Part shown: piece after piece, positions 1 to 6,442 of the stretch | Layout: each line of letters starts with the position of its first letter | Position numbering within the stretch: the first letter of the stretch is position 1 | Assembly (NCBI GenBank): GCA_026389975.1 | Contig: JAPLGV010000146.1 | Coordinates: 1-8,586, forward strand | DNA length: 8,586 nucleotides | Direction: 5' to 3' | Source: Chloroflexota bacterium | Lineage (GTDB): Bacteria; Chloroflexota; Anaerolineae; Anaerolineales; Villigracilaceae | Program-made: the position numbers and the translations under genes | The notes under the pieces: model-generated | Database searches by the model: none | Told to the model about the DNA's origin: nothing | The model's input: only the letters and a program-made list of their open reading frames with translations

Positions 1-95
1 CTGCTGGGATTATTCCCGCAATGGGTGTTGCCTTTGTGGACAAAACTCCCGGCAATTTTTACACACTTGGGGCAATAGCCTAATTTCATAACCAT
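1..95 (-). CDS. Possible N-terminal fragment of an IS1-like transposase (zinc-finger part), cut by window edge
   Basis: The minus strand is open from an ATG at 95 (or a second ATG at 89) to the window edge and encodes about 31 residues. It shows a CPKC pair at residues 8-11, then VHKGNTHCGNNPS. The spacing and the V-x-K-G-x-T-x-x-G pattern resemble the InsA-type zinc finger at the start of IS1-family transposases, where a second Cys pair follows. That second pair would lie outside the window. No strong ribosome binding site precedes either ATG, and the frame stays open further upstream to beyond position 200, so the start is uncertain. No terminal inverted repeat can be recognised because the other end of any element is missing. 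It could instead be another small zinc-ribbon protein, or a chance reading frame. Confidence 0.33.
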   Translation of the reverse strand, partial: MVMKLGYCPKCVKIAGSFVHKGNTHCGNNPS

Positions 96-152
96 CCCGG
101 GTGGCAGGCGCGGCTGCAACCAAGGAACAGCTCGATTCCCAAAGAACCCATG

Positions 153-181
153 TTCAGGAATTATGCGACAGGCAGTATAAT
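153..181 (+). promoter_or_regulatory. Sigma70-like promoter for the coiled-coil gene
   Basis: A perfect -10 box TATAAT lies at 176-181. Seventeen bases upstream is a weak -35 candidate, TTCAGG, at 153-158 (three of six consensus bases). Transcription would begin near 188 and leave a leader of about 50 bases containing the GGAGG site at 224-228. The in-frame ATG at 150 lies upstream of this promoter, which argues against it as the start. Confidence 0.55.
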
Positions 182-223
182 TAAAAAGATAAATCCTTAT
201 CAACAATTTACTCCCGCGCCATC

Positions 224-228
224 GGAGG
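224..228 (+). promoter_or_regulatory. Ribosome binding site that fixes the coiled-coil start
   Basis: GGAGG lies eight bases before the ATG at 237. No comparable site precedes the in-frame ATG at 150, so 237 is taken as the start and the 29 extra codons upstream are regarded as non-coding. Confidence 0.75.
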
Positions 229-236
229 CACTACAA

Positions 237-1412
237 ATGGAATTTGAACAAATCATCAAGCGTCTGGACTGGCTGGACGAAGAGCATCGTAAAGATAAAA
301 GCACCATTGATGTTCTTACACAACGTGCGAGCAACCTTGAAGGCGACCTGAAAGCCGCCAACAAAAAAATCAAGGAACTGACCACCCAGATGTCGCACCT
401 ATCCACGGCGGCCGCCCGCATCGAACAGTATGACACTGCCCTGACCCGGCAACGCACGGAGCTTGTCAAACATATTGACAATTTGGATAAAAAACGCCAG
501 GACCAACAACCAGAAATTGACAAACGCTATCAAATCCAGTTTGATGGCATTAACAAGTCGATCGCTGACCTGCCCAAAACAAAAGAACCCATCGCTGAGA
601 TCAAGCGCGAACTCAAGGCCCGCGCCGATGAAGAGACTCGTCGCAACAAACTTAGCGCAGATTGGGAAATGCGCCTGCAGGCCATGGTCAAGACCGTTGA
701 AGATATCCAGCGTGCGCAAAAAGCCGCCGAAGAACCCCGCCGTCAGGATGTCAAACGTCTGGCCGATCTTCAAGGAGAACTCAGCGCAGCGCGCAAACGC
801 CTGGACGCATCGCGCGAGAAAAACGACCTATTTACCGACAGCATCCGCCGCATCGAGATCCGTCTCAATGAAATCCTCGCCAATGAGGCAGACCGCCGTC
901 AGGCCCAGGCCAATTTCATCGAAACGCAGGCCCGCTCCCAGGTCGAGCGCGATCACACCTGGAAGGAGTGGGAAGAACGTCTGAACAGCCTGCGCAAGCA
1001 GTCCGAAACCATGGACCGCAATCAGCAGGATTGGGAAGTCGCCCAGCGCACGATCAAACGCACCCAGGAAACATACGAGGAAATCGTCCAGAAATTCGAG
1101 CGCCGCATCAACGAGATCACTGAAATGCAGCGCCTGGCTGAAGACCGTTTCCGCCAGGAATGGGTCACTTTCAAAGCCGACGACCAGAAACGCTGGACTA
1201 GTTTCACCCTCTCTCAGGAGGAAACCCATAAAGATACTCGCAGTGGTTTACCAAAAATTGAAGAGCGACTGACCGCCCTCGAAGATTTGACCCAGACCCA
1301 GCAGGATGTACTCCAGCAAACCAAAGACGCCAACGAGCAGTTATTCCAAGGCATGCTCGCCCAATTACATGAACTGCTCTCCGCTTACGAGCGGATTATG
1401 AGCACCAAATAA
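237..1412 (+). CDS. Long coiled-coil protein of unknown function
   Basis: The product is 391 residues from the ATG at 237. Nearly all of it is charged, Gln/Glu/Lys/Arg-rich sequence with heptad-like spacing of Leu, Ile and Ala and very few Gly or Pro. This predicts a soluble rod made of successive coiled coils, with a short break around DLPKTKEP (about residues 110-117). I see no cysteine, signal peptide, membrane segment or ATPase motif, so it is not a complete SMC/Rad50-type protein even though its arms look similar. It may be a structural or scaffolding protein, but no family can be named, and similarity to myosin- or SMC-like proteins in searches would mostly be compositional. It has its own promoter and lies 47 bases upstream of selB in the same direction, so the two may share a transcript through the hairpin between them. 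The gene is certain; its role is unknown. Confidence 0.85.
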   Translation: MEFEQIIKRLDWLDEEHRKDKSTIDVLTQRASNLEGDLKAANKKIKELTTQMSHLSTAAARIEQYDTALTRQRTELVKHIDNLDKKRQDQQPEIDKRYQIQFDGINKSIADLPKTKEPIAEIKRELKARADEETRRNKLSADWEMRLQAMVKTVEDIQRAQKAAEEPRRQDVKRLADLQGELSAARKRLDASREKNDLFTDSIRRIEIRLNEILANEADRRQAQANFIETQARSQVERDHTWKEWEERLNSLRKQSETMDRNQQDWEVAQRTIKRTQETYEEIVQKFERRINEITEMQRLAEDRFRQEWVTFKADDQKRWTSFTLSQEETHKDTRSGLPKIEERLTALEDLTQTQQDVLQQTKDANEQLFQGMLAQLHELLSAYERIMSTK

Positions 1413-1415
1413 TCC

Positions 1416-1446
1416 CGCAGGGGCACAGCGACATTGTGCCCCTGCG
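1416..1446 (+). promoter_or_regulatory. Perfect 12-bp hairpin in the selB leader (terminator-like, no T-tract)
   Basis: CGCAGGGGCACA (1416-1427) and TGTGCCCCTGCG (1435-1446) are exact reverse complements with a seven-base loop, GCGACAT. The sequence after the stem is AAATTGAGG, not a run of T, so it is not a typical intrinsic terminator. It begins four bases after the coiled-coil stop and ends six bases before the GAGG of selB. No room for a promoter remains between the stem and selB, so selB must be transcribed either through this hairpin or from a promoter inside the preceding gene. The hairpin could be an attenuator, a processing or stability element, or a site affecting selB translation. 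Confidence 0.6.
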
Positions 1447-1459
1447 AAATTGAGGAACT

Positions 1460-3349
1460 ATGCGCGTTATCGGCACCGCTGGGCACGTAGACCACGGAAA
1501 ATCCACCCTCGTCGCCGCGCTTACCGGCATCCACCCTGACCGTCTAAAAGAAGAACAAGAACGCGAAATGACCATCGACCTCGGCTTCGCCTGGCTGACT
1601 TTGCCAGATGGCGAGGAAATCGGTATTGTGGACGTTCCCGGTCACCGCGACTTCATCGAGAACATGCTGGCCGGCGTGGGAGGGATAGATGCCGCACTGC
1701 TGGTCATCGCCGCCGACGAAGGGATCATGCCCCAGACGCGTGAGCACCTTTCCATCCTCGACCTGCTCCAAATCCGGGCTGGCATCGTTGTGCTGACCAA
1801 GATTGACCTGGTTGATGACCCCGCCTGGCTGGATTTGGTCGAAGGGGATATCCGCAACGTTTTGCGCGGTACGTTATTACAGGACGCTCCAATCCTGCGC
1901 GTTTCTGCGCGCACCCGGGCCGGTTTCCCGGATCTTCTGCGGACTCTGAGCCTGCTTCTTCAAAACGCGCCTGCCCGACCCAACCTGGGCCGCCCACGCC
2001 TGCCCGTGGACCGGGTCTTCTCCATCGCCGGGTTCGGCACGGTCGTCACCGGCACGCTCTCGGACGGGAAACTTGCCACCGGTGAAGAAGTGGAAATCCT
2101 GCCATCCGGTCTGCGCGGGCGCATCCGCGGCCTCCAGACACATAAAAAGAAAGAGGAGACGGCGGTCCCCGGAAGCCGCACTGCGGTTAACATTTCCGGT
2201 CTGGACGTGGAGCAGATCCAGCGCGGTGAGGTGGTGGCGCATGCCGGCCAGTACCGGTCCACCCAGCGCCTCGACCTCATCTTCCGCTTGCTCCCAAACG
2301 TTTCCGCCTCCCTGCGGCATCACACCGAAGTCAAACTTTTCATAGGCACATCCGAGACCATTGCTGACGTGCGCCTGCTGGGCGCGGAAACCCTGAACCC
2401 CGGCGAAACCGGCTGGCTGCAACTCGAACTGCGCACACCCGTTGTGGCCGTGCGCGGCGACCGGTACATCCTGCGCCGCCCGTCCCCCGGCGAAACGCTC
2501 GGCGGCGGCACGGTGGTGGACCCGCAGCCCCAGGCGCGTCACAAACGCTTCGACAAGGCGGTGTTACGGGCGCTGGATGCCCTGGCGCAAGGCTCCCCCG
2601 CCGAGGTGCTCCTGCAGGCTGCGCTCGCCCTCGGACCGGCACCGGTCAAGGATGTGATCGCCCGTTCCCGGCTGGAAGGTCCCTCAGCCGAATTGGCCTT
2701 GAAGGAACTGTTCGACAGCGGTCAGCTGGTCAAGTTGGACGATGGACCATGGACGATGGACAGTGTGGTGCTTGCGGCTTCGCAGTGGACGAAACTCAAA
2801 GAATCCGTAGCAGCCACTTTAGTCGCTTATCATGGTGTCTATCCTCTGCGGCGCGGCATGCCACGCGAGGAGCTAAAGAGCCGGCTGAAACTGGCACCCC
2901 GCCTCTTCAACCTGGTCCTGCCGAAAATGGCCGCGGAGGGAGTCCTGACCGAGGGTCCGAAATGGGCCACCCTGCCTGGGCACATCGTCCGTTTTTCGCC
3001 GTTCCAGCAGGTGAAAGTGGACAAGTTAATGGCGCTGTTCGCGGCAGCGCCGTACGCCCCGCCATCGGTAAAAGAATGCCAGGCAGAAGTTGGCGAGGAC
3101 ATTTTCAGCGCCCTGCGGGAGTTCGGCGACCTGGTAGCTGTCTCTGACGAGGTGGTCTTCCGTAAAACGGATTACGAGGCCATGATGGAGAAAATCCGCC
3201 AGGCGCTCCAGCAAAAGGGACAAATTTCCCTGGCCGAAGTGCGCGACTTGCTCAACACAAGCCGGAAGTATGTGCAGGCGCTGCTGGAGCACCTGGATGC
3301 GATTGGTGTGACAGTACGAGATGGGGATTTTCGGCGACTGAAGATATAG
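1460..3349 (+). CDS. selB: Selenocysteine-specific translation elongation factor SelB
   Basis: SelB is an EF-Tu-like GTPase that carries Sec-tRNA to UGA codons marked by a SECIS hairpin in the mRNA. The 629 residues are close to the E. coli length of 614. Visible motifs are the P-loop GHVDHGKS (8-15), switch I around MTIDLGFAW (37-45), DVPGH (58-62), TKID (113-116) and a G5-like SAR (149-151). A beta-barrel domain begins at VDRVFSIAGFGTVVTGTL (183-200). The C-terminal third has winged-helix character, ending in LAEVRDLLNTSRKYVQALLE (591-610), as expected for the SECIS RNA-binding modules. The start has GAGG (1452-1455) four bases upstream. It is followed after ten bases by the SRAP gene, whose ribosome binding site overlaps the selB stop. 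No selA, selD or tRNA-Sec gene lies in the window, so the rest of the pathway must be elsewhere. Confidence 0.96.
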   Translation: MRVIGTAGHVDHGKSTLVAALTGIHPDRLKEEQEREMTIDLGFAWLTLPDGEEIGIVDVPGHRDFIENMLAGVGGIDAALLVIAADEGIMPQTREHLSILDLLQIRAGIVVLTKIDLVDDPAWLDLVEGDIRNVLRGTLLQDAPILRVSARTRAGFPDLLRTLSLLLQNAPARPNLGRPRLPVDRVFSIAGFGTVVTGTLSDGKLATGEEVEILPSGLRGRIRGLQTHKKKEETAVPGSRTAVNISGLDVEQIQRGEVVAHAGQYRSTQRLDLIFRLLPNVSASLRHHTEVKLFIGTSETIADVRLLGAETLNPGETGWLQLELRTPVVAVRGDRYILRRPSPGETLGGGTVVDPQPQARHKRFDKAVLRALDALAQGSPAEVLLQAALALGPAPVKDVIARSRLEGPSAELALKELFDSGQLVKLDDGPWTMDSVVLAASQWTKLKESVAATLVAYHGVYPLRRGMPREELKSRLKLAPRLFNLVLPKMAAEGVLTEGPKWATLPGHIVRFSPFQQVKVDKLMALFAAAPYAPPSVKECQAEVGEDIFSALREFGDLVAVSDEVVFRKTDYEAMMEKIRQALQQKGQISLAEVRDLLNTSRKYVQALLEHLDAIGVTVRDGDFRRLKI

Positions 3350-3359
3350 GAGCATAACT

Positions 3360-4028
3360 ATGTGCGGACGATTTGCCTTAACCGTTGACCCGACCGATTT
3401 ACAGGATGCCTTCCCTGAATTTACATTCCCGGCGCAGGGTGCCCCGCGCTACAATATCGCCCCCAGCCAGCCCATCCTGGCCCTGCCCAACGACGGGACA
3501 AACCAGGCCGATTTCTTCGTCTGGGGTCTCATCCCCTCCTGGGCCAAAGACCCGTCCATCGGAAACCGGATGATCAACGCCCGCGCCGAGACATTGGCCG
3601 AGAAACCGGCTTTCCGGTCTGCTTATAAATATCACCGCGGTCTCATCTTCGCGGATGGCTTCTTCGAATGGCAGGCGCGGCCGGGATTGAAGTCCAAGGT
3701 CCCGCACTTCATCCGGCTGAAATCGGGAGTGCCGTTCGCCTTTGCCGGGCTGTGGGAACACTGGCAGTCGGCAGACGGGTCCGAGGTCCGCTCCACAGCG
3801 ATTATCACCACCGAGCCGAACGAGTTGATGGCATCCATCCACAACAGGATGCCAGTCATTCTGCGACCAGACACCTACTCACAATGGCTCGATTCTGCAT
3901 CGCAGTCGCCCGTCCGCCTCCAAAACCTGCTCGTCCCCTACCCCGCCGGGGAAATGGACGCCTATCCCGTTTCAATGCTGGTCAACAGCCCCGGCAACGA
4001 CCGGGTAGAGTGTGTCCTCCCGGCATAA
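3360..4028 (+). CDS. yedK: SRAP-family abasic-site DNA-protein crosslinker (YedK/HMCES type)
   Basis: SRAP proteins bind abasic sites in single-stranded DNA and form a thiazolidine link through the N-terminal cysteine exposed when the initiator Met is removed. This shields the lesion during replication. The 222-residue product has the expected start MCGRFAL with Cys2, the RYNIAPSQ motif (30-37), NARAET (73-78), the DGFFEW block with Glu103, and SIHNRMPVIL (159-168) with His161. The Glu and His match those used for crosslink formation and reversal in the family, so the protein looks active. The length is typical. A TAGGAG ribosome binding site overlaps the selB stop, with seven bases from GGAG to the ATG, which indicates co-transcription with selB. 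Older annotation names the family SOS response-associated peptidase. I see no LexA-like operator near it. Confidence 0.95.
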   Translation: MCGRFALTVDPTDLQDAFPEFTFPAQGAPRYNIAPSQPILALPNDGTNQADFFVWGLIPSWAKDPSIGNRMINARAETLAEKPAFRSAYKYHRGLIFADGFFEWQARPGLKSKVPHFIRLKSGVPFAFAGLWEHWQSADGSEVRSTAIITTEPNELMASIHNRMPVILRPDTYSQWLDSASQSPVRLQNLLVPYPAGEMDAYPVSMLVNSPGNDRVECVLPA

Positions 4029-4032
4029 TCCC

Positions 4033-4062
4033 TTGACAATAATATCCTAATCTTCCTTTAAT
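4033..4062 (+). promoter_or_regulatory. Distal promoter of the LysM/M23 gene
   Basis: A perfect -35 box TTGACA (4033-4038) is followed after 18 bases by TTTAAT (4057-4062), which matches five of six bases of the -10 consensus. Transcription would begin near 4069. It begins just after the SRAP stop, so the peptidase gene is a separate transcription unit. Confidence 0.6.
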
Positions 4063-4069
4063 ACGTCGC

Positions 4070-4098
4070 TTGACGGTCATTTGGCGGCATGTTATGAT
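4070..4098 (+). promoter_or_regulatory. Proximal extended -10 promoter, predicted to give a leaderless mRNA
   Basis: TTGACG (4070-4075) and TATGAT (4093-4098) each match five of six consensus bases and are 17 bases apart. The -10 is preceded by TGT (4090-4092), an extended -10 element. The expected start of transcription, about seven bases past the -10, is 4104-4106, immediately before the ATG at 4107. No Shine-Dalgarno sequence lies between them. Confidence 0.7.
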
Positions 4099-4106
4099 GA
4101 CACACT

Positions 4107-5288
4107 ATGGACAACAAGCCTTTGCAGGAATTTCCTCAGCAGAACGAGGAAAAACAGGGGGAAACATCTGAACAGCGGCCCAGTCTAGTCACAAGATGGA
4201 TGGAACGCCTGGCCCATCTCGGGTTGGGTGAGGTAACGTTACGCATCGGGACGAACGTACTGGCTGTCCTGCTGATTGTGACAGTCGTCTGGCTGCTCCA
4301 GCAGGCGAATCTTGGGGAGACTTCAAGCTTGCCTTCCGCGTCCAATCTTACTCCGCTACCCACATTGCCAGTCTCGCAATTGCTGGTCGAAATAGCGTCT
4401 GCTCTGGACGGGATCCCGCGCCAGGCACAACTGCATACGACCATCCCGAGCCGGCCGCGCATGGACGTAGCCACTTATACTGTCCAGGCAGGTGATTCCA
4501 TCTTCAGGATCGCCGATAACTTTGGGTTAAAGCCAAGCACCATTTTGTTTGGCAACTGGAATACTCTCCGTGACCATCCTAATTTGCTGAAACCGGGCCA
4601 AGAACTCAATATCCTGCCCGTAGACGGGACGTACTACGAATGGCAGGGCACGGAAAGCCTGACGAAAGTGGCGGAAGTCTTCGGCGTTGACGCAGAGAGC
4701 ATGATCAATTTTCCTGGCAACCACCTAGACCCGGATGCCATTGGCGACCTGAACAATCCGAATATTGCGGCCGGTACCTGGCTGATTGTCCCGGGCGGGA
4801 AACGCCAATTCACTTCGTGGACAGCGCCGGCGCAACTTGTGCAATCAAACCCGTCAACCCATGTCTGGGGACCGGGGGTGTGCAGCGGTATAAGTTTTGT
4901 TCAAGCAGGCTATGGCACGTTCGTTTACCCCACCACCGAGCACTGGCTCTCAGGAACGCCCTATCGACCGGATATAAGGCACTTCGCAGTTGACTTTGCC
5001 GGTGCGCAAGGGAATGGCGTCTTCGCCACAGATGCGGGTACCGTCGTGTATGCCGGCTGGAATGACTGGGGATATGGCAACCTGGTCATCATTGATCATG
5101 GCAATGGCTGGCAATCGCTTTACGCTCACTTGAGTAGTTACATTGTTCAGTGCGGTCAAAATGTTGGGCAAGGGGAGTTGATTGGAGGTGTCGGCATGAC
5201 CGGTGGTACCTCGACTGGCCCGCACCTGCATTTCGAATTGATAAATACTACTTTTGGCTTTGTAAACCCTCTTGACTATTTGCCTTAG
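4107..5288 (+). CDS. Membrane-anchored LysM-LysM-M23 family metallopeptidase
   Basis: This is a probable cell-envelope peptidoglycan hydrolase or M23 endopeptidase, 393 residues. A charged N-terminus of about 45 residues precedes one membrane segment (about 47-66), and the rest should be outside the cytoplasm. The first LysM domain runs about 124-170, beginning YTVQAGDSIFRIADNFGL. A second, more divergent one (about 178-229) begins YEWQGTESLTKVAEVFGV. The M23 domain (about 285-392) has all expected zinc and catalytic residues: His292 and Asp296 in HFAVD, His341 in YAHLS, and His373 and His375 in GPHLHFE. It therefore looks active rather than a degenerate EnvC- or NlpD-like activator. The ATG at 4107 is the only sensible start before the membrane segment apart from Met32, which also lacks a ribosome binding site. 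Two promoters precede it. Confidence 0.92.
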   Translation: MDNKPLQEFPQQNEEKQGETSEQRPSLVTRWMERLAHLGLGEVTLRIGTNVLAVLLIVTVVWLLQQANLGETSSLPSASNLTPLPTLPVSQLLVEIASALDGIPRQAQLHTTIPSRPRMDVATYTVQAGDSIFRIADNFGLKPSTILFGNWNTLRDHPNLLKPGQELNILPVDGTYYEWQGTESLTKVAEVFGVDAESMINFPGNHLDPDAIGDLNNPNIAAGTWLIVPGGKRQFTSWTAPAQLVQSNPSTHVWGPGVCSGISFVQAGYGTFVYPTTEHWLSGTPYRPDIRHFAVDFAGAQGNGVFATDAGTVVYAGWNDWGYGNLVIIDHGNGWQSLYAHLSSYIVQCGQNVGQGELIGGVGMTGGTSTGPHLHFELINTTFGFVNPLDYLP

Positions 5289-5300
5289 CCTTAAGAATCC

Positions 5301-5329
5301 TTGCAAAAGCCTGTGACCTCAGCTATAAT
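5301..5329 (+). promoter_or_regulatory. Promoter of the tRNA-Val gene
   Basis: TTGCAA (5301-5306, four of six consensus bases) and a perfect TATAAT (5324-5329) are 17 bases apart. Transcription would begin near 5336, six bases before the mature tRNA 5' end, so little 5' processing is needed. Confidence 0.7.
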
Positions 5330-5341
5330 CCCGCCCATCCC

Positions 5342-5418
5342 GGGCGCGTAGCTCAGCTGGTTAGAGCGCATCACTCACATTGATGAGGTCGGGGGTTCGA
5401 GCCCCTTCGCGCCCACCA
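5342..5418 (+). tRNA. tRNA-Val (anticodon CAC), CCA encoded
   Basis: The cloverleaf is complete. The acceptor stem GGGCGCG (5342-5348) pairs with CGCGCCC (5408-5414). The D stem is GCTC/GAGC. The anticodon stem CATCA/TGATG encloses loop CTCACAT with anticodon CAC at 5376-5378, which reads GUG. The variable loop is AGGTC, and the T loop TTCGAGC closes on GGGGG/CCCTT. Two of the five T-stem pairs are G-U (5391-5407 and 5392-5406), which is unusual but tolerable. The discriminator A is at 5415, and CCA is encoded at 5416-5418. It has its own promoter and terminator and so is a single-gene unit. Confidence 0.96.
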
Positions 5419-5444
5419 AAACGAGACCCCAAAGGTCTCGTTTT
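5418..5444 (+). terminator. Intrinsic terminator of the tRNA gene
   Basis: AAAACGAGACC (5418-5428) pairs perfectly with GGTCTCGTTTT (5434-5444) around a five-base loop, CCAAA. The downstream arm ends in four T. The stem starts at the last base of the encoded CCA, so termination and 3' maturation are directly adjacent. Confidence 0.85.
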
Positions 5445-5497
5445 CGCGTCACATTGATGTCCCCGTAGTTTGTCCAAAATTGCCCAGTAGAAAGTAG

Positions 5498-5528
5498 AAA
5501 AAGCGCCTCTTTGTGAGAGGCGCTTTTT
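5498..5528. terminator. Bidirectional terminator between converging units
   Basis: AAAAAGCGCCTCT (5498-5510) and AGAGGCGCTTTTT (5516-5528) form a perfect 13-bp stem with loop TTGTG. There are five T at the 3' side on either strand, so it can stop both the plus-strand tRNA transcript and the minus-strand kinase transcript, whose gene ends 18 bases away at 5546. I see no gene in the 53 bases between the two terminators. Confidence 0.88.
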
Positions 5529-5545
5529 ACGGGTTCGACAAGCGT

Positions 5546-6442
5546 TTAAGGCATCAGGATTTGTAACCGGCCAGGGTAAATGCGATATTCCAGATCCTGA
5601 ATTGCGTCCGAGAAGAGTTCCCCATCCGTGTGAGCCGGTGATGGGTTTTCAAGGTGGATCTTTATCCAGGTCGCTTTCTGTTCAAAAATCCCATCCATCT
5701 CTACATAACTTCCAACATCAGGTTTCATCGCGCGAGGTAATGTGGCCAGCATCGCACGGCGCGTAGAACGATACCCATATACAAAAGTCAATTTTCCATC
5801 GAAAGGATCAGCATGCGGGATCATGTAAAACACACCCCCCGAACGCGAGCCATTTCCGATCGTCACCAAAGAGACGGGGCCATTGTACTCGCCGTCGTCC
5901 CATTTGATGTTCGCTACCCATTTCGGACGATCCATGATTGCCCATACAGCGGCAACCAAATATCGAAGAATACCGCTGATCCATGTAATCCGGATTTGCT
6001 TGGTGGTAACATAGGGTTCAAGACCAGCTGCCGAATTATTGGCGAAGTAGAGGTCGTTGACCTTGCCAATATCCATGCGCTGTGTATTTCCGGTCTTAAT
6101 GATTTGGGCAGCAGACTGGAGATTTATGGGTAAGCTCAAATTGTATGCCAGGTCGTTGGCAGTACCCAACGGCAGGATGCCAAGCGGCCCCAACAAATCC
6201 TTTTCAGATTTTGCGGCGTGTGCTAGACCTTTTACAACCTCGCCGATCGTCCCGTCACCACCGGCGGCAATGATCGGCGAAAAACCCTGGCGGGCAGCCT
6301 GTTCAGCCAGTTCGATAAAGAGACCCGGGCGTTAAGAGATAACCAATTCGAAGTCCACGCCGGCGGCTGCTTTTGCCTCCGGCCAGCGGGCTTTCGCTTT
6401 CCAACGATTCGAATAGGGGTTGAGAATCACTTTAGCTGTCAT
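5546..6442 (-). pseudogene. YegS/DAGK-type lipid kinase with one in-frame stop at codon 37
   Basis: Proteins of this family phosphorylate diacylglycerol or related lipids using ATP. Read through, the gene is 298 codons, the normal length. It begins MTAKVILNPYSNRWKAKARW, the usual first strand with the NPxS-type motif. It then has AAGGDGTIGEVV with the nucleotide-binding GGDGT at 61-65, and LPLGTANDLA (90-99). The C-terminal half has the beta-rich DAGK accessory domain, including HTDGE. The only break is a TAA at codon 37 (plus-strand 6332-6334), between the first strand and GGDGT. The nearest in-frame start after it that opens a long frame is a TTG at 6196, which lacks GGDGT, so a restarted protein should be inactive. 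The start ATG overlaps the transporter stop as ATGA, and GAGG lies five bases upstream, so it is translationally coupled. It is either a recent pseudogene or a base-call error. Confidence 0.85.

Noticed and set aside
150..236. Longer start for the coiled-coil gene at the ATG at 150.
   Set aside because: There is no ribosome binding site before it, the ATG overlaps the likely promoter (the TATAAT at 176-181 lies downstream of it), and a GGAGG sits correctly before the ATG at 237.
1877..2542. Long minus-strand open frame inside selB (221 codons), and similar frames in the SRAP and reductase genes.
   Set aside because: They lie opposite well-supported genes, have low-complexity shadow-type composition and no ribosome binding site. 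GC-rich coding sequence commonly opens the opposite strand.
5546..6442. Stop-codon reassignment of TAA to explain the kinase break.
   Set aside because: TAA is the terminal stop of the same kinase gene and of the coiled-coil, SRAP and reductase genes, so it acts as a stop in this genome.
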